Source: Patescibacteria group bacterium
GTDB taxonomy: Bacteria; Patescibacteriota; Minisyncoccia; Minisyncoccales; PEYH01
Length of the DNA: 5,750 bases
Direction: 5' to 3'
Assembly (NCBI GenBank): GCA_018901715.1
Contig: JAHIEL010000013.1
Coordinates: forward strand, 1 to 5,750
In this document: one piece after another, positions 3,377 through 5,750 of the stretch
Layout: every line of letters starts with the position of its first letter
How positions within the stretch are numbered: the first letter of the stretch is position 1
Notes under the pieces: model-generated
What the model saw: the letters and a program-made list of their open reading frames with translations, nothing else
Told to the model about the DNA's origin: nothing
Databases searched by the model: none
Made by a program: the position numbers and the translations under genes

Positions 3377-5750
3377 ATGTTGAATAAAATTTTACGAGTT
3401 CTATTATACGCAACCGTGTTTCTAATTCCTATATTTTTTCTGCCAATGAGTTTTGAGGTTTTAGAGTTTAACAAGCTCTATCTATTATTCGTTATGGCAG
3501 GTTTGTCTTTAATTGTTTGGCTTTTGAAAATGATAATTAAAGACAAAGAGTTTAAGATTTGTCATTCTATAGTTGATTATGCAGTTCTTGCCTTTGTTTT
3601 GATTTCTGCGATTTCTTTTGGTTTTTCTATAGATAAGATTTCTGGACTTTTGGGTTATTACGGAAGATTTGGCAATGGCTTAATTTCTATAATAAGCTTT
3701 GCGATTTTCTATTTTTTAATTGCTAATAATCTTAAATCCCGCAATCTGAAACCTGAAAATGAGAATGTGAAAACAAAAGATAAAAAATCAGAAGGAGTAA
3801 TAACAGTGTCGGGAATTATAAAGACGCTTTTGAGTTCTGGATTTGTAGCAATATTCTTTGCCTATTTCGGTCTATTTTTAATTTGGGCAAAAATTGCTGT
3901 AATTGGAGAAGGTTTTAGGGCAGTAGTTGATAACATTGCTTTGAGAGTAAGTCCTATTGCTTCAAACATTGAAGGTCTTGCAATGTTTTTGGTTGTGACT
4001 TCGCTTTTGGCTGTGTTCATTATTTTAGGAGGACTTAAATGGGTCGGAGATGGAGATGGTGAGAAAAAGGGAAAAGAAAAGAAATGGGATATAATAGCTG
4101 GAATTTATCTTTTCTTGGCAATTATTTTATTAGTTATTGCTGATTTTACTCCTGCTTGGATTATTTTAATAGTTGGCTTGGTTTTGCTTGCCGGACTTAT
4201 ATTAAAGAGAAGAATATTAAAGAATGATGTTCATAAATTGATTTTGCCAATAGGAATTATTATTCTTTCTCTAATGTTTTTGCTTCTTAATTTTAGGGGC
4301 TTGGCAGAAAGTTTTTCCGGTTTTGTTTTGAATTCTTCTTCTGGATTTATTCCAGAAAGGTCTTTGACACAGAGCGAGTCATGGGGAGTGGCAAGCAGAA
4401 GTGCGACTGCTAATTTCAAGAACGCAATAATAGGCACTGGTCCTGGAACTTATTATTACGATTATGCTAAGTATAAACCAGTTGAAATGAATTCTGGCAT
4501 ATTATGGGCAATAGGATTTGATAGAGCAGGAAATAATGCATCAGAAATTTTAGCCACAATGGGATTTCTTGGTTTTATCGCCTTTCTCACAATGCTCGGA
4601 GCTTTCTTTCTTATTAATATCCTTTCTAAAAGTCACGGACTTGATTTGAAGCAAAGCAAAAATGATCATGCGAGTTCATTTTTTATGATTTTGTTTGCAG
4701 TTATGATTCTCACTCAGTTTATGCATTATCAGACAATTGCACTTGGATTTTTATTCTGGTTATTCTTAGGAATTGGTGTTGGTTGGCAGAATGTCAAAGC
4801 AGGGGAAAGGGCAGAAGTCGGTGTTGTAAAAAGAATAAAATTTAAATTGAGGGATTATGTGGAAATGGCTTTGCTTCTTGAAACAGTTGTTATTATTTTA
4901 TTTCTTTCTTTTGTAACTATCTGTTTTTTCGGAACCAAGTTTTATTTAGCAGATATGAAGTATGTGCAGGCGCTAAATACTCCAGAGTTGCAAGACAAAG
5001 CAGATATTTTACAGAAAGCATTTGAGCTTAATCCTTATCAGCCAAGATATCAAATAGTGCTTTCTAAGATATATTTGGCAAAAACGCAAGAAGAGTTGAC
5101 AAAGCTTGGAGAGGGAGACGACCAAACAGCTATGCTGAATAATTTGAGATTGGCACGGCTTTTTGGTGAGAATGCAGCAGCGATTGGTTTTATGCAAACA
5201 AACACTTGGCAAAACCTTGCTGAGCTTTATCAAGGGATAGCTGGGATGGCAGAAGATAGAGAGCAGTTTATAAATCTATCAATCGCAGCACTGAATACTC
5301 AAGCGGAATTAGAGCCAAGAAATCCGAGAATCTATAATGATATTGGTTCTTTGTATTTGCTTCTCAAGAATAAAGACAAGGCAAGGGAAATGTTTAATAA
5401 ATCAGTGGAGCAAAAAAGAGATTTTGTTTCTGCTAATATTAATCTGGCTTTGATGCTGGAGGAGGAAAAAAATATTGACGAAGCAATGTCAAAGCTTGAA
5501 TGGCTTTTATCTGCAAATCCAAATGAGCAAAGTATTTTATTCCATTTGGGAAGATTGTATTACAATAATGAGGAAATAGAGAGGGCAATTACCCAATTTA
5601 GGGAAGCTATATCTTTAGACCCTTATTATTCTAATGCCCGATATGCCTTAGGTCTTGCTTATGAAAAACAAGGGAAAATTCAGCAGGCGATAGATGAGTT
5701 GGAAATTGTTGCTCAACTTAATCCGAATAATCAGGAAATAGCGAATAAGA
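3377..5750 (+). CDS. O-antigen ligase/polymerase-like (Wzy_C/WaaL family) membrane protein with C-terminal TPR domain, 3' truncated by window
   Basis: An open frame of 791 codons with no stop before the window ends. The N-terminal half is a polytopic membrane protein: hydrophobic segments at about 6-24, 34-54, 66-84, 101-118, 147-175, 198-220, 238-256, 258-276, 287-306, 391-416, 433-470 (probably two) and 496-522. Between the segments ending near 306 and starting near 391 lies a long loop, expected to be extracytoplasmic. It contains SESWGVASRSATANF (W336, R341) and IIGTGPGTYYYDY (G353-G357), which match the Arg plus GxGxG-type region of the O-antigen ligase/Wzy family. These enzymes transfer or polymerise undecaprenyl-linked glycans at the outer face of the cytoplasmic membrane. 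Residues about 538-790 form TPR-like helix pairs with N-P turns (ELNPYQP, ELEPRNP, LDPYYSNARYALGLAYEKQG, QLNPNNQ), probably a partner- or glycan-chain-handling domain. The start is forced: TAA lies in frame at 3365-3367. A charged linker (about 119-140) separates membrane segments. Substrate unknown; whether it is a ligase or a polymerase cannot be told from sequence. Confidence 0.87.
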   Translation, partial: MLNKILRVLLYATVFLIPIFFLPMSFEVLEFNKLYLLFVMAGLSLIVWLLKMIIKDKEFKICHSIVDYAVLAFVLISAISFGFSIDKISGLLGYYGRFGNGLISIISFAIFYFLIANNLKSRNLKPENENVKTKDKKSEGVITVSGIIKTLLSSGFVAIFFAYFGLFLIWAKIAVIGEGFRAVVDNIALRVSPIASNIEGLAMFLVVTSLLAVFIILGGLKWVGDGDGEKKGKEKKWDIIAGIYLFLAIILLVIADFTPAWIILIVGLVLLAGLILKRRILKNDVHKLILPIGIIILSLMFLLLNFRGLAESFSGFVLNSSSGFIPERSLTQSESWGVASRSATANFKNAIIGTGPGTYYYDYAKYKPVEMNSGILWAIGFDRAGNNASEILATMGFLGFIAFLTMLGAFFLINILSKSHGLDLKQSKNDHASSFFMILFAVMILTQFMHYQTIALGFLFWLFLGIGVGWQNVKAGERAEVGVVKRIKFKLRDYVEMALLLETVVIILFLSFVTICFFGTKFYLADMKYVQALNTPELQDKADILQKAFELNPYQPRYQIVLSKIYLAKTQEELTKLGEGDDQTAMLNNLRLARLFGENAAAIGFMQTNTWQNLAELYQGIAGMAEDREQFINLSIAALNTQAELEPRNPRIYNDIGSLYLLLKNKDKAREMFNKSVEQKRDFVSANINLALMLEEEKNIDEAMSKLEWLLSANPNEQSILFHLGRLYYNNEEIERAITQFREAISLDPYYSNARYALGLAYEKQGKIQQAIDELEIVAQLNPNNQEIANK

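Noticed and set aside
5009..5233. Minus-strand ORF of 74 codons
   Set aside because: It lies opposite the TPR region of the ligase-like gene, which has an intact frame and recognisable repeats.

Overview
The window looks like a chromosomal fragment of an AT-rich candidate-phyla-radiation (Patescibacteria, Parcubacteria-like) bacterium. The evidence is the type of giant surface protein (GNVGIGTT repeats, an S74 chaperone and a MopE-like Cys-rich tail), the fused O-antigen-ligase/TPR membrane protein, and standard stop usage (TGA terminates the middle gene). This assignment rests on recognising protein types and cannot be proved from the window. No rRNA, tRNA, CRISPR, transposase or reverse transcriptase is visible.

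Layout: all three genes are on the + strand. (1) Positions 2-2344 hold the 3' part of a long, modular, secreted or surface fibre-like protein that enters from the left edge. (2) Positions 2328-2506 are a repeat region that begins inside the end of gene 1 and runs to the start codon of gene 2. (3) Positions 2507-3001 encode a 164-residue S23/IVP-type four-helix-bundle protein. (4) Positions 2999-3351 are a second, larger copy of the same repeat system, which begins with the stop codon of gene 2. (5) After a 25-26 bp A/T-only leader, a polytopic O-antigen ligase/polymerase-like protein with a C-terminal TPR domain runs from 3377 off the right edge (791 codons visible, no stop).

The most unusual content is the repeat system around the four-helix-bundle gene. 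It alternates a nearly invariant 40-bp polypurine block with tandem runs of a 7-bp unit, TGATNAT, where N is A, C or T. In the downstream array the composite period is exactly 68, 75 or 82 bp, which is 40 bp plus 4, 5 or 6 heptads. The system includes a 133-bp perfect duplication, and a 55-bp perfect direct repeat brackets the four-helix-bundle gene. Four heptads in the opposite orientation lie inside gene 1, in frame, in the linker before its MopE-like domain. The stop codons of genes 1 and 2 are both the first three bases of a forward heptad. I suggest, as inference only, that the four-helix-bundle gene and the heptad/polypurine arrays form one expandable, possibly mobile or diversifying cassette lodged between two cell-surface genes.

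Functionally, genes 1 and 3 both concern the cell envelope (a displayed fibre-like protein, and glycan polymerisation or transfer). Nothing shows that they form one operon. The repeat arrays separate all three genes, and candidate promoters can be read from the arrays themselves.
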